Source of the DNA: Streptosporangiales bacterium
GTDB taxonomy: Bacteria; Actinomycetota; Actinomycetes; Streptosporangiales; WHST01
Assembly: GCA_009379955.1 (NCBI GenBank)
Contig: WHST01000054.1
Span: forward strand, 1 to 40,176
DNA length: 40,176 nucleotides
Reading direction: 5' to 3'
The notes under the pieces were generated by a model. The model saw only the letters and a program-made list of their open reading frames with translations. It did no database searches and was not told the DNA's origin. Below are positions 15,514 to 25,323 of the stretch, piece by piece. The translations under genes and the position numbers were made by a program. Position 1 is the stretch's first letter. Each line of letters opens with the position of its first letter.

Positions 15514-16872
15514 ATGCTGGACGCTGCACTCCGTACCGAACTGGATTCCGTACCCGAGTTCGCGATGTTCGCGACCGTCGACGAGCTGTCGGCCGAGTTC
15601 GAACGCCTCGCGCGGACCTACCGGTCGACGTGCCAGCTCAGATACATCGGGGTGTCACGCCTCGGCGAGCCGCTCACCTGTCTCACGGTCGGTGACGGCG
15701 ACCGGCACGCGATCGTGTTCGCCATGCCGCACCCGCACGAGCCGGTCGGCGGCCTCACCGCCGTCCACCTCGCCCGGCGCCTGTGTGCCGACCCGCGCCT
15801 GCGCAACCGCCTCGGCATGACCTGGCACATCCTGCCCTGCGTCGACCCCGACGGCACCAGGCTCAACGAGGGCTGGTTGCACGGCCCGTTCACGCGCACG
15901 CACTACGCGAACAACTTCTACCGCCCGTCACCCGACGAGCAGGTCGACTGGACCTTCCCGTTCGCGTACAAGCAGGCGTACTTCGACGGCGTCCTGCCCG
16001 AGACCGCGGCCCTGATGCGCCTCATCGACGGCCTCCGGCCGGCGTTCATGTGCTCGCTGCACAACGCCGAGGTCGGCGGCGTCTACTACTACCTGTCCAG
16101 GCACGAGCCCGGCCTCTACCCGGCCCTGCAGGAGATCCCCCAGCACCTCGGCATCCCCCTCGACCTCGGGGAGCCCGAGCAGCCGCACATCGAGCTGCTG
16201 AGCAAGGCCGTCTTCCGCACCGCCAACCCCCGGTCGGCGTACGACGCGGCGGAGCAGTACGGCCTCGACCCGCTGCACGGCGGCTCCGGCGAGTCCAGCG
16301 CGGGCTACGCGCTGCGCTACGGCACGCTCAGCCTGATCACCGAGGTCCCCTACTGGACCCACCCCAACGTCAACGACCGGTCGCCGAGCGACACCCGGTA
16401 CGCCGACGCCCTGCGCGAGCAGGGCAAGGCGCTCGGGCAGTTCGCCGACCAGCTGTGCGACGTGCTCCGCCTCGTCGGGGCCGAACTCGCGACGAACTCG
16501 CCGTTCCTGCGCGCCACCCGCACCTTCACCGCGCACAGCTCCGGCCGGATGCGCGACATCGAGCTGCGCGCCGAGCGTCCCGACGCCGACCGCCCCGCCA
16601 CCTCGGCGGAGCTCCACTCGCTGCGCGACACCGTCCACACGTTCCGGCTGCGCTACTCCGGCATGCTGCTGCGCGCGCTCGACGGCGAGCTCGCCATCGG
16701 CAACGGCACGCCCACGATCAGGGCACAGCGTGCCGTCGTGGCCGAGGCGCACGCCCAGTGGTGCGAGACCGCCGAGCAGGAGAGCGCGGCCGAGCAGATC
16801 CCGATCCGCAACCAGGTCGCGACCCAGTACGGCGCCATCCTCGCGTCCGCGGAGCGCGTCACCCGGCGCTGA
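15514..16872 (+). CDS. M14-family zinc carboxypeptidase-like protein
   Basis: The 452-residue product shows an M14 metallocarboxypeptidase pattern: the zinc pair in HPHEPVGG (HxxE), the third ligand in SLHNAEVGG, and the general-base Glu in ITEVPYW. No signal peptide is seen, so the enzyme is likely cytoplasmic. Its substrate is unknown. ATG 15514 is chosen because AGAGG lies 4-5 bp upstream. ATG 15493 and ATG 15454 are in frame but lack an RBS. It sits between the convergent halves of the respiratory gene set, an unexpected neighbour, and is probably transcribed from its own promoter in the 164-bp gap after qcrB. Confidence 0.82.
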   Translation: MLDAALRTELDSVPEFAMFATVDELSAEFERLARTYRSTCQLRYIGVSRLGEPLTCLTVGDGDRHAIVFAMPHPHEPVGGLTAVHLARRLCADPRLRNRLGMTWHILPCVDPDGTRLNEGWLHGPFTRTHYANNFYRPSPDEQVDWTFPFAYKQAYFDGVLPETAALMRLIDGLRPAFMCSLHNAEVGGVYYYLSRHEPGLYPALQEIPQHLGIPLDLGEPEQPHIELLSKAVFRTANPRSAYDAAEQYGLDPLHGGSGESSAGYALRYGTLSLITEVPYWTHPNVNDRSPSDTRYADALREQGKALGQFADQLCDVLRLVGAELATNSPFLRATRTFTAHSSGRMRDIELRAERPDADRPATSAELHSLRDTVHTFRLRYSGMLLRALDGELAIGNGTPTIRAQRAVVAEAHAQWCETAEQESAAEQIPIRNQVATQYGAILASAERVTRR

Positions 16873-16902
16873 GGGCCCGAGCCTCTGGGGCCGCCGAGCG
16901 AG

Positions 16903-17304
16903 CTAGTGGCGGAACTCGCCGCGGTAGTACTCGAAGACCCAGCCGACCACGGAGATCATCGCGAACAGGCCACCGATGATCACCAGCCACCAGCCGATCG
17001 GCAGGCCGACGAACGTGACCGCGCACGAGGCGGCCAGGGCGAGCGGCCACCAGCTGTGCGGGCTGTAGAAGCCGAGCTCGCCGGCGCCGTCGGAGATCTC
17101 GGCGTCGCGGTCGTCCTCGTACAGGTCCTCCTTGGGCACCCTGCGCTGGGTGTACGTCAGGTAGTAGCCGATGAGCAGCGCCATGCCGATGGCCAGGGCC
17201 AGGGCCGTGGTGCCGGTGGGGTCCTTGGAGAAGATCCAGTAGATGACGTCGGCGATGGCGAAGAAGATCGCCACGCCGAGGAACAAGATGCCCTGGACCT
17301 TCAC
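16903..17304 (-). CDS. ctaF: Cytochrome c oxidase subunit IV, actinobacterial type
   Basis: The 133-residue membrane protein matches actinobacterial Cta[15 protein letters not shown] at the start, [19 protein letters not shown], the soluble stretch ending in [14 protein letters not shown], and the C-terminal [13 protein letters not shown]. It is a structural subunit of the aa3 oxidase, not the mitochondrial subunit IV. GTG 17304 overlaps the ctaD stop by 4 bp (GTGA), which decides the start and indicates translational coupling. Its 3' end meets the rightward M14 gene with a 30-bp gap. Confidence 0.93.
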   Translation of the reverse strand: MKVQGILFLGVAIFFAIADVIYWIFSKDPTGTTALALAIGMALLIGYYLTYTQRRVPKEDLYEDDRDAEISDGAGELGFYSPHSWWPLALAASCAVTFVGLPIGWWLVIIGGLFAMISVVGWVFEYYRGEFRH

Positions 17305-18974
17305 GACGTGCGTCCTTCCACCTGGGTCGCGTCGGATGGCCGCCTGGGCGCGTGATGCAGGTCGAACGCGGGACGGTCGGACCTGATGCGCGGCAATGAG
17401 GTGAAGTTGTGGCGTGGCGGCGGACAGGACGTCGCCCACTCCAGGCCCCCGCCGTAGCCCCAGGGATCGTCGATCTCGACCTTGGCCCCGCGCTTGGCCG
17501 TGCGCCACACGTTGTAGAAGAACGGCAGCATCGAGATGCCGAGCAGCAGTGCGCCGGCGCTGGAGATCTGATTGATCCCGGTAAAGCCGGCGTCGGCGTC
17601 GTAGTCGGCGATGCGGCGCGGCATGCCGATCACGCCGAGGTAGTGCTGGATGAGGAAGGTGAGGTGGAAGCCGAAGAACAGCAGCCAGAAGTGCAGCTTG
17701 CCCAGCCGCTCGTCGAGCATCTTGCCGGTCCACTTCGGCCACCAGAAGTAGAACCCGGAGAACATCGAGAACACCACGGTACCGAACACCACGTAGTGGA
17801 AGTGGGCGACGACGAAGTACGAGTCGGAGACCTGGAAGTCCAACGGCGGCGAGGCGAGGATGACACCGGTGAGGCCGCCGAACAGGAAGGTGGTGAGGAA
17901 CCCGACCGCGAACATCATCGGGGTGTCGAACGACAGGTGGCCCCGCCACATCGTGCCGACCCAGTTGAAGAACTTCACCCCGGTGGGAATCGCGATGAGG
18001 AAGGACATGAACGAGAAGAACGGCAGCAGGACCGCGCCGGTGACGAACATGTGGTGCGCCCAGACCGTCATGGACAGCCCGGTGATCGCGATGGTGGCGC
18101 CGACCATGCCGGTGTAGCCGAACAGCGGCTTGCGGCTGAACACCGGGATGACCTCGGTGATGATGCCGAAGAACGGCAGCGCGATGATGTAGACCTCGGG
18201 GTGGCCGAAGAACCAGAACAGGTGCTGCCACAAGAGGGCGCCGCCGTTGACCGGGTCGAAGATCTGCGCGCCGAGCAGGCGGTCGGCGGCCAGCGCGAGC
18301 AGCGCGGCCGCCAGCACCGGGAAGGCCAGCAGGACGAGCACGCTGGTCAGCAGGATGTTCCAGGTGAAGATCGGCATCCGGAACATGGTCAGGCCGGGGG
18401 CCCGCATGGTCAGGATCGTGGTGACGAAGTTGACCGCGCCGAGGATCGTGCCGAAGCCCGCGAGCGTGAGGCCCATGATCCACAGGTCGCCGCCGAGGCC
18501 CGGCGAGTACTGGGCGTCCGACAGCGGGGTGTAGGCGGTCCAGCCGAAGCCGGCCGCGCCGCCCGGGGTGAGGAAACCGGCGATGACGATGGTGCCGCCG
18601 AACGCGAACAGCCAGTAGCTCAGCATGTTGAGCCGGGGGAACGCGACGTCGGGCGAGCCGATCTGCAGCGGCATGATCTCGTTGGCGAAGCCGGCGAACA
18701 ACGGCGTCGCGAACAGCAGCAGCATGATCGTGCCGTGCATCGTGAACGTCTGGTTGAACTGCTCGTTCGAGACCATCTGGAGCCCCGGCTGCGCGAGCTC
18801 GGCGCGCATCACCAGGGCGAGCACCCCGCCGACGAGGAAGAACGTGAACGAGGTGATCAGGTACAGGTGCCCGATCTTCTTGTGGTCGGTCGTCGTCAGC
18901 CAGTCGACCACGACCGTGCCGAGCGGACGGCGCACCTCGGCGCCGCTCGGCGTCTCCGTCACCGTGGCGGTCAT
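17301..18974 (-). CDS. ctaD: Cytochrome c oxidase subunit I
   Basis: The 557-residue protein is the catalytic subunit that reduces oxygen at the haem a3-CuB centre and pumps protons. It has about twelve membrane helices and the signature [14 protein letters not shown] (CuB ligand His and cross-linked Tyr), the CuB pair in WAHHMF and the haem a/a3 ligands in HFHYVV. ATG 18974 overlaps the ctaC stop by 4 bp (ATGA) and gives [10 protein letters not shown]. The start of a much longer open frame upstream belongs to ctaC in another frame. The order ctaC-ctaD-ctaF with 4-bp overlaps at both junctions is a tight operon. Confidence 0.97.
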   Translation of the reverse strand: MTATVTETPSGAEVRRPLGTVVVDWLTTTDHKKIGHLYLITSFTFFLVGGVLALVMRAELAQPGLQMVSNEQFNQTFTMHGTIMLLLFATPLFAGFANEIMPLQIGSPDVAFPRLNMLSYWLFAFGGTIVIAGFLTPGGAAGFGWTAYTPLSDAQYSPGLGGDLWIMGLTLAGFGTILGAVNFVTTILTMRAPGLTMFRMPIFTWNILLTSVLVLLAFPVLAAALLALAADRLLGAQIFDPVNGGALLWQHLFWFFGHPEVYIIALPFFGIITEVIPVFSRKPLFGYTGMVGATIAITGLSMTVWAHHMFVTGAVLLPFFSFMSFLIAIPTGVKFFNWVGTMWRGHLSFDTPMMFAVGFLTTFLFGGLTGVILASPPLDFQVSDSYFVVAHFHYVVFGTVVFSMFSGFYFWWPKWTGKMLDERLGKLHFWLLFFGFHLTFLIQHYLGVIGMPRRIADYDADAGFTGINQISSAGALLLGISMLPFFYNVWRTAKRGAKVEIDDPWGYGGGLEWATSCPPPRHNFTSLPRIRSDRPAFDLHHAPRRPSDATQVEGRTS

Positions 18975-19837
18975 GAGCCCGCACCTCCCGCGTCCGTCTG
19001 TGCGGCCTTGGTGTCCTCGATGAACTGCTGGTACTCGGTCCAGCTGACCACCTTGACCGTGAAGAGCATGCGGGAATGATCGGTGCCGCACAGCTCGGCG
19101 CAGCGCCCGGCGAAGGTGCCCTGCCGGTTCGGGACGACCTGGAACTTGTTGTCCCAGATCGGCTGCTTGTTCTCCGGCAGCTGCCAGAGCTCCTGGTCGC
19201 CCGGCGGCTGCGTGTAGGGGATCACGTCGCGCTTGAACATGAAGGCGGGTATCCAGAACGAGTGGGCCACGTCCTGGCTGTACAGGTTGAACTGCACCCG
19301 CCGGCCCTCGGGGATCACCAGGGTGGGCCGCTTGGCCGGGTCGCCGACGACGTAGACGCCGTCCTCGAGCTGGCGGCCGTTGATGCCGTCGTTCTCGTAG
19401 TAGAACTTCCAGCTCCACTGGTAGCCCACGACGTCGACGACCACGTCGGGCTTCTTGCTGGTGTCGATCAGCACGGCCTCGTCGCGGGCGGTGAAGAAGA
19501 AGAAGACCGAGACCATGATGAGCGGGACGATCGTGTAGATGGCCTCGATCGGGCCGTTCTCGCGTACCTGCGGCGGCAGCTTGTCGCTCTTCTTCTTGCG
19601 GTGGAAGATCGCGGCCCAGACGATCATGCCCCAGACGACGACGCCGACGGCCAGGGCGGCGATCCAGGAGCCCTGCCACAGCGAGAGGATCCGCTTCGCC
19701 TCCTCGGAGGCCGGGAGCGGCATGCCGAACCTGACGATCTCGTCCCTGGTGCAGGCCGTCACCACGAGCAGCACGAGGACCGCGACGGCGGCGTGCGTGC
19801 TTCGCCTGCGGAGCGGTGAGCGACGCAGTGGGGTCAC
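18971..19837 (-). CDS. ctaC: Cytochrome c oxidase subunit II, lipoprotein form
   Basis: The 288-residue protein accepts electrons from QcrC at a CuA centre, whose ligands appear in [14 protein letters not shown]. It has a lipoprotein signal ([10 protein letters not shown]), two membrane helices ([18 protein letters not shown] and [17 protein letters not shown]) and the aromatic QWSWKF electron-entry motif. GTG 19837 is chosen because GGAAGGCGA precedes it by 6 bp. ATG 19864 and ATG 19903 are in-frame alternatives that would lengthen the basic pre-signal region. It heads the ctaC-ctaD-ctaF operon. The 153 bp to aat should carry the promoter. Confidence 0.94.
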   Translation of the reverse strand: MTPLRRSPLRRRSTHAAVAVLVLLVVTACTRDEIVRFGMPLPASEEAKRILSLWQGSWIAALAVGVVVWGMIVWAAIFHRKKKSDKLPPQVRENGPIEAIYTIVPLIMVSVFFFFTARDEAVLIDTSKKPDVVVDVVGYQWSWKFYYENDGINGRQLEDGVYVVGDPAKRPTLVIPEGRRVQFNLYSQDVAHSFWIPAFMFKRDVIPYTQPPGDQELWQLPENKQPIWDNKFQVVPNRQGTFAGRCAELCGTDHSRMLFTVKVVSWTEYQQFIEDTKAAQTDAGGAGS

Positions 19838-19990
19838 GTCTCGCCTTCCACGCTGGTTACTCATGCCTACTCGACTCATGCCGAACATGTCCGGGCTGCG
19901 CAAGGGCAGCCAGAATCAAGGCCACATTACTGGTCGAACGCCGTCACCTCCGCAGGGGTAGGCAGGTTCGCCGGGCGTGTCTCACCGGTC

Positions 19991-20659
19991 TCAGGCGAAC
20001 GCGGGCGGCAGCGGGAGCTCGAGCGCGACGGAGAGTCGTTCGAGGTACTCGGCCCGCGGTATCTCGACGCATCCGAGCGACGCCAGGTGCGGGGTCAGCC
20101 ACTGGGTGTCGAGCACCCGCTCGGTGGCGCCGGCATCATCCGCCGCCAGCAGGTGGACGAGCGCCACCAGGGCGACCTTCGACGCGTCGGTCTCCCGATG
20201 GAACATCGACTCGCCCGCGAAGAGCCCGCCGATCGCCACCCCGTAGAGGCCGCCGGCGAGCTCGCCGTCGTCCGACCACGTCTCGACGCTGTGCGCCCAG
20301 CCGAGGTCGTGCAGCTCGCGGTAGGCGGCGTGGATGTCGGGCGTGATCCAGGTCTCCTCGTCGCGCACGGCGCATGCCGCCACGACCTCGTCGAACACGG
20401 TGTCGACCCGGATCTCGAACCTGTGCAGCGACCGGCGCAGCGAGCGCGGGACCCGGAGCCCGTCGAGCGGGATGACGCCACGCCGCACCGGCGACCACCA
20501 GCCGATGCGGCGGCGCAACGGCATGGGGAACAGGCCGGTGCGGTACGCCGCGAGGAGCGTGCCGGGCGTCAGGTCCGCGCCGACGCCGACGAGCGCCTGG
20601 TCGGCGGCGGCGGCCGGGTCGGGGAGCCGCCAGCTCGTCACCGGCGGTTCGATCGGCAC
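19991..20659 (-). CDS. aat: Leucyl/phenylalanyl-tRNA-protein transferase
   Basis: Aat attaches Leu or Phe to proteins with N-terminal Arg or Lys and so feeds the N-end rule pathway to ClpS/ClpAP-type proteolysis. The 222-residue length is standard. The motifs are intact: GTLLAAYRTGLFPMP, GWWSPVRRGVIPLD, WITPDIHAAYRELHDLGWAHSVE and GGLYGVAIGGLFAGESMFH. GTG 20659 is preceded by GAGGGGAG. It lies 27 bp downstream of the broken alcohol dehydrogenase gene at the end of the catabolic island in the same direction. It is likely a housekeeping neighbour, not part of the sugar pathway. Confidence 0.95.
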   Translation of the reverse strand: MPIEPPVTSWRLPDPAAAADQALVGVGADLTPGTLLAAYRTGLFPMPLRRRIGWWSPVRRGVIPLDGLRVPRSLRRSLHRFEIRVDTVFDEVVAACAVRDEETWITPDIHAAYRELHDLGWAHSVETWSDDGELAGGLYGVAIGGLFAGESMFHRETDASKVALVALVHLLAADDAGATERVLDTQWLTPHLASLGCVEIPRAEYLERLSVALELPLPPAFA

Positions 20660-20686
20660 CCGGCCGCTCCCCTCTGTCCCCGAGTC

Positions 20687-21678
20687 TCAGGGCTCGACGA
20701 CCACCTTCAGCGCCCGCCCGGACCGCGCGGCGGCGAACGCGGCGCCCACCTCGGCGAGAGGGTACCGTCCGCCGACGAGCGCGGCCGCGTCGATCCGTCC
20801 CGTGACGACGAGGTCGAGCGCCTCGGCGCAGTCCGCGACGGTGTTGCCGCTGGTCCCGGTGAGGAGCAGCTCCTTGTAGTGGACCAGGTTGGTGTCGAGC
20901 TCGACCGTCGACGCCTGCCGCGGCAGGCCCGCGAAGAGGCTGACGCGACCGCCGGGAGCGGCCACCTCGACCGCTCGCGCTGGGCCGCCGCGACGGGGAC
21001 GGCGACGACCACGACGTCGGCGCCGCGCCCGCCGGCCGAGTGCGCCGCGGCCACCTCCGCCAGGTCGTCCGCGGCCGGGTCGACGACGACGTCGGCGCCT
21101 CGCGCGGACGCCTCCCGGCGCCGGTGCGGCGACCGCGCGCTCACGATCACGCACGCGGGCACGTGGGCGCGCGCCGCCGCGAGGTGCACGAGACCGATCG
21201 GCCCGGCGCCCATGATGACGACGACGTCGTCCGGCCCGATGGCGAGCGGGCGCTGGCCGCGCAGGACGCAGGCGAGCGGCTCGACGAGGGTCAGGGCGGC
21301 CGCGTCGGCACCGGGCGGCACGGCGAGCAGGTTCCCCGCCTCGACGCCGCGCGCGGGGACGAGGACGTGCTCGGCGAGACCGCCGTCGCGCGTGACGCCC
21401 AGCGCCTCCGGCGTGCCACACGCCGTCACCCGGCCGGCCAGGCACTCCGGGCAGGCGCCGCAGCCGATGTTCGGCGCGACGAAGAACCGGTCGCCCTCGG
21501 TCACGCCGCTCCCCTCGCCGGCGGCCGCCACCACGCCGACCATCTCGTGCCCGGGGACCCGACGCGGGTCACCGGCGTACGCACGGTGGTGGCCGTCGAC
21601 GATGCGCAGGTCGGTGCCGCAGATGCCGCACGCCTCCACCCGCAGGTCGCCGGGCCCGCGGTAGACGGCCGCTCTCAC
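20687..21678 (-). pseudogene. Zinc-dependent alcohol/polyol dehydrogenase, frameshifted and internally deleted
   Basis: The gene begins at GTG 21678, overlapping the oxidoreductase stop by 4 bp (GTGA). The first frame encodes a medium-chain dehydrogenase: CGICGTDL, GHEMVG, the structural zinc run CGACPECLAGRVTAC and the nucleotide motif GAGPIGLVHLA. Near 20973/20974 the frame is lost. Adding one G after the GAG at 20976-20974 restores EAVEVAAPGGRVSLFAGLP, after which the second frame runs to a normal C-terminus (LKVVVEP). A second fault lies at the N-terminus: GPGDLRVE runs straight into ACGICG, lacking about 16-17 residues normal for the family. The gene is probably dead. A sequencing error could explain the frameshift but not the deletion. 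Confidence 0.82.
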
Positions 21679-22712
21679 GGCGCGTCCGCAAGGGAGACGG
21701 GTCGCTCCTCCCGCCAGGACCGGTTCGCCGCGACGACCGCGCGGACGGCGGCCCGGCCGTCCGCGCCGGTGACGGCAGGCGGCGTGCCCTCGAGCACGGC
21801 CCCGGTGAACGCCCGCATCTCGGCCAGGTACCCCGCCTCGAACCGGTCCGGCCAGGTGCGGTGGACGGGTACGCGGGCGCCCTCGTCGCGGTCGCGGACC
21901 TCGAGCAGGGCCTGGCCGCGGACGTCGCCGATCACGAGCAGGCCCTCGCTGCCCAGCACCTCCACCCGGGCGTCGTAGCCGTAGTCCGCCGGGCAGGTGC
22001 CGTCGATCGTGCCGATCGCGTCGCACGCGAACCGCAGCGCGACGACGGCGTTGTCGTAGAAGTCGGGGTTCGTGACACCGCGCAGGCGTCCCTTGCGGTT
22101 GCTCACCTCGGCGTAGACCCGCACGATGTCGGAGCCGACGAGCCAGCGCACGCAGTCGAAGTCGTGGCTCGTCACCTCGGCGAGCATGCCGTTGGACCTG
22201 TCGATGTCCCATGCCCACGGCGGCGGCAGGCCGGGCCCCCTGGTGAGCGACTTCACGACCATCGGCTCGCCGATCTCACCCGCCTCGATCCGCCTGCGTG
22301 CCTCGGCGAACTCGGGCTGGAAGCGGCGCATGAAGCCGATCTGGAGCACGACGCCCGCCTGCTCCGCGGCCGCGGTCATCTCGTCGCACTCGTCGACGGA
22401 CAGCGCCATCGGCTTCTCGCAGAACACGTGCCTGCCCGCCCGCGCGGCCGTGACCGCGAGGTCGCGGTGCAGGAACGTCGGCGTCGTGACGACGACCGCG
22501 TCGAAGGCCAGCCGGTCGATCGCCTCCTCGAGCGACGCGGCGACGCCGGCCGCCCCGACCCGGTCGGCGAGTGCGCGGGCCGCCGCAGCGTCGGCGTCGA
22601 CCACGCCGACCACCCGTGCCCTCGCCACGCTCTCGGTCAGGTTGACCGCGTGCACCGCACCGGCACGCCCCGCGCCGACGACGACCACGTCGAGCTCCTG
22701 CACCGTGGTCAC
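21675..22712 (-). CDS. Gfo/Idh/MocA-family oxidoreductase (inositol/sugar 2-dehydrogenase-like)
   Basis: The 345-residue protein has an N-terminal Rossmann fold (VVVVGAGRAGAVHA), the catalytic-site EKP triad (VFCEKPMALS, near residue 97) and a C-terminal alpha-beta domain with SHDFDCVRWLVG, as in myo-inositol dehydrogenase IolG. It probably oxidises a cyclic polyol or sugar hydroxyl with NAD(P). The exact substrate cannot be read from sequence. The GTG at 22712 overlaps the kinase stop by 4 bp, and its own stop overlaps the next gene by 4 bp. It is the second-to-last gene of the leftward operon. Confidence 0.88.
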   Translation of the reverse strand: MTTVQELDVVVVGAGRAGAVHAVNLTESVARARVVGVVDADAAAARALADRVGAAGVAASLEEAIDRLAFDAVVVTTPTFLHRDLAVTAARAGRHVFCEKPMALSVDECDEMTAAAEQAGVVLQIGFMRRFQPEFAEARRRIEAGEIGEPMVVKSLTRGPGLPPPWAWDIDRSNGMLAEVTSHDFDCVRWLVGSDIVRVYAEVSNRKGRLRGVTNPDFYDNAVVALRFACDAIGTIDGTCPADYGYDARVEVLGSEGLLVIGDVRGQALLEVRDRDEGARVPVHRTWPDRFEAGYLAEMRAFTGAVLEGTPPAVTGADGRAAVRAVVAANRSWREERPVSLADAP

Positions 22713-24262
22713 TCCCTCACCTCACCCTCCGCAGCAAGTGCCGAGAGCCGCCCGCTCACCGACGCGGCCGCGGACACGGCGTCCCGGTAGACCGACTCGT
22801 ACTCCCGGTAGGTCGCGTGCTCCAACGGCACCGGCTCGTACCGGCGCGCGACGACCGTACCCGCGGTCGCAGCCGCCGCGAGGTCATCCACGAGTCCCAC
22901 GGCAGCGCCGGCGACGAGCGCCGCGCCCCAGCAGGTCAGCTCCTCCCGCACCAGCCCGTGCAGGGGGACGCCGAGGACGGACGCCTTGATCGCGTTCCAG
23001 ACCGCGCTGCGCGCCCCGCCGCCAACGACGTGTCCCGCGGTGGCGGCGTACGACGGGTCGAGCGCCGTGACAGCGCGCAGGTAGCCGGCGTACTCGTACG
23101 CGACGCTCTCCAGGACGGCGCGGACGAGGTGCGGCCTGCGGTGGTCACGGTGCAGGCCGAGCCAGGCACCGCGCAGTGCGGCGTCGCTCGGCAGCAGGCG
23201 CCCGTCGAGGTGCGGGACGAAGACGAGCCCGGCGGAGCCGACCGGCGCCCCGGCGGCCTCGGCGGTGAGCGACGCGAAGCCCTCGCCGTCCGCGCCGGCC
23301 CCGCCGGCCCCGCCGGCGAGGACCTCCGACAGCCACGGCAGCAGCGATCCGCCGGACAGGAACGACAGCCAGATCCACTGCCCCGCGACGGCGCCGCGCA
23401 TGGCGATGAGTGTGCGCGACCGCTCGTCGGGCACGAAGCGGTCGGTCGACACGGCGAGGACCGCCGCGGTGCCCGCGACGTCGAGCAGCTGCCCGGGACG
23501 CACGATGCCGGCGCCCAGCGCGGAGGCCGCGGTGTCGCCGAGACCCGCGGCGATCGGCGTGCCCCGGCTCAGCCCGGAGGCGTCGGCGGCCTCGGCGGTG
23601 AGCGCCCCGACGACGGTCGCCGGCTCAACGATCCGCGGTAGCCGCGCCATCGGCACCTCGAGCGCTGCGCACAGCTCCTCGGACCACGCGCCGGCCCTGG
23701 CGTCGGCGAGGCCGGTGAAGTGCAGGTAGGTGACGTCGATGAACGCCTCGTCGGGACGGAGCCCGGCCAGGCGGCTGGCGACGTACCCGGCGGGCATCAC
23801 CCACCTCACGGTGGCGTCGAACGCCTCGCGCCGGTGCCGTCGCCACCAGCGCAGCTTGGGCGCGTGGTTGACCATCGGCGGGCAGCCGCCCACCCGGACG
23901 AGCGCGTCGCCGTGGGCACGGTCGAGCTCGGCGAGCTCGCCGGCGCACCGGATGTCGAGCCAGGAGTCGTATGGCGTCGACGCCGTCCCGTCCGCGCCCA
24001 TGCCGAGGATGCCTGCCATCTGGCCGCTCACGCCGATCGCCGCGACATCGCCCGGCGGCACCTCCGCCCGCCGGACGCAGTCCGCGATCGCCTCGAGCGC
24101 CGCGGCGACGAAGTCGTCGGGGTCCTGGTCGACCCGGCCGGGGCCCTGCCACCGCAGCGGGGTGTCGCGCGACGCCTCGGCCACGGGCGTGCCGTCGACC
24201 CGGTACAGCACGGCACGCGTGCCCGTCGTGCCCAGGTCGACACCGCAGAGCAGCTCGGCCAT
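22709..24262 (-). CDS. FGGY-family carbohydrate kinase
   Basis: The 517-residue protein starts with the ATPase-fold phosphate motif CGVDLGTTGTRAVLY and includes ISGQM-like VSGQMAGILG, DVAGTAAVLAVS and the adenosine motif GHVVGGGARSAVWNAIKAS. It should phosphorylate a sugar or polyol with ATP after uptake. The closest subgroup by feel is xylulokinase-like, but the specificity is not decidable by eye. ATG 24262 shares one base with the permease stop (TGATG). The reading frame is open far upstream, but the extra part is in the antisense shadow of the permease. Confidence 0.9.
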   Translation of the reverse strand: MAELLCGVDLGTTGTRAVLYRVDGTPVAEASRDTPLRWQGPGRVDQDPDDFVAAALEAIADCVRRAEVPPGDVAAIGVSGQMAGILGMGADGTASTPYDSWLDIRCAGELAELDRAHGDALVRVGGCPPMVNHAPKLRWWRRHRREAFDATVRWVMPAGYVASRLAGLRPDEAFIDVTYLHFTGLADARAGAWSEELCAALEVPMARLPRIVEPATVVGALTAEAADASGLSRGTPIAAGLGDTAASALGAGIVRPGQLLDVAGTAAVLAVSTDRFVPDERSRTLIAMRGAVAGQWIWLSFLSGGSLLPWLSEVLAGGAGGAGADGEGFASLTAEAAGAPVGSAGLVFVPHLDGRLLPSDAALRGAWLGLHRDHRRPHLVRAVLESVAYEYAGYLRAVTALDPSYAATAGHVVGGGARSAVWNAIKASVLGVPLHGLVREELTCWGAALVAGAAVGLVDDLAAAATAGTVVARRYEPVPLEHATYREYESVYRDAVSAAASVSGRLSALAAEGEVRE

Positions 24263-25323
24263 CACCCCACCGCCCTGGCGGCGCGCCTGCGCCACTGGTC
24301 GAGCGCGACGACCACGACGATCACGAGGCCGTTGACCACCCGCTGCCAGAAGTCCGACACCCCGATGATGGCCAGGCCGTTGGAGAGCACGCCGATCACC
24401 AGCATGCCGATGACGGTGCCACTCACCCGGCCCTCGCCGCCGAAGAGGTTCGTGCCGCCGACGACGACGGCGGCGATGGCCTGCAGCTCCATCTGGTCGG
24501 CGCTGAGCGCGTTGGCGCTGCCCTGGCGGCCGGTGAGCATGAAGCCGGCGATCGCGGCGAGAACGCCGGAGAACACGTACACCGAGATCTTCGTGCGCGC
24601 CACCTTGATGCCCGACATCAGCGCGGCGTCCGGGTTGCCGCCGACCGCGTACGCCGAGCGCCCGAGCGTCGTGCGGCCGAGCACGAACGCCCCGACGAGC
24701 ACGCAGACGAGCGCCACGAGCGCGATCAACGGGATCGGGCCGAGCGTGCCGCCGCCGAGCGTCAGGACCGAGTCGGGCAGGGTGCGTCCCTCGACGGCGG
24801 CCTGCGCGTCCGGCACGGGGAGCCCGTCGGTCACGAGCAGCGCGATGCCGCGGACGGCCGTCAGGGTGCCGAGGGTGGCCACGAAGTCGGGCACGTGCCA
24901 GCGCGTGATGACGAACCCGTTGAACGCACCCACCGCCGCGCCCGACGCGAGACCGAGGAGCAACGCGAGCGGCGCCGGCCACCCCCAGCTGGAGAACGCG
25001 ACACCCATGACGCTGCCGGACAGCGCGGCCGTCGCGGCCACCGAGAGGTCGATGCCGCGCGCGACGATGACCAGCGTCATGCCCACGGCGAGGATCATCG
25101 GCACCGAGTACTGCCGGAGGATGTTGAGCAGGTTGTTGCCGGTGCGGAAGTCGGGCGACACGATCGAGAAGACGACGAGCAGGCCGACGAGGATGATCAG
25201 CGCCCCGCCGCGCCCACCGGCGAGCGACGCGACGCGTCCGACACCGCGCTGGAAGCCGCTCGCGCCCGACCGGTCGGTCTCCTCGTCCGTCTCGTCCGGC
25301 GCCCGGCTCTCGTCAACCGACAT
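24262..25323 (-). CDS. Sugar ABC transporter permease, RbsC type
   Basis: The 353-residue integral-membrane protein has about eight to ten hydrophobic segments and the family motifs VIVARGIDLSVAAT and AVVVGGTNLFGGEGRVSGT. It belongs to the single-permease (homodimeric) branch of carbohydrate importers and acts with the ATPase and binding protein upstream. ATG 25323 is chosen and overlaps the ATPase gene by 11 bp. GTG 25332 in the same frame would add three residues and also has AAGG upstream. The N-terminus before the first helix is acidic and about 45 residues long. Confidence 0.9.
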   Translation of the reverse strand: MSVDESRAPDETDEETDRSGASGFQRGVGRVASLAGGRGGALIILVGLLVVFSIVSPDFRTGNNLLNILRQYSVPMILAVGMTLVIVARGIDLSVAATAALSGSVMGVAFSSWGWPAPLALLLGLASGAAVGAFNGFVITRWHVPDFVATLGTLTAVRGIALLVTDGLPVPDAQAAVEGRTLPDSVLTLGGGTLGPIPLIALVALVCVLVGAFVLGRTTLGRSAYAVGGNPDAALMSGIKVARTKISVYVFSGVLAAIAGFMLTGRQGSANALSADQMELQAIAAVVVGGTNLFGGEGRVSGTVIGMLVIGVLSNGLAIIGVSDFWQRVVNGLVIVVVVALDQWRRRAARAVG

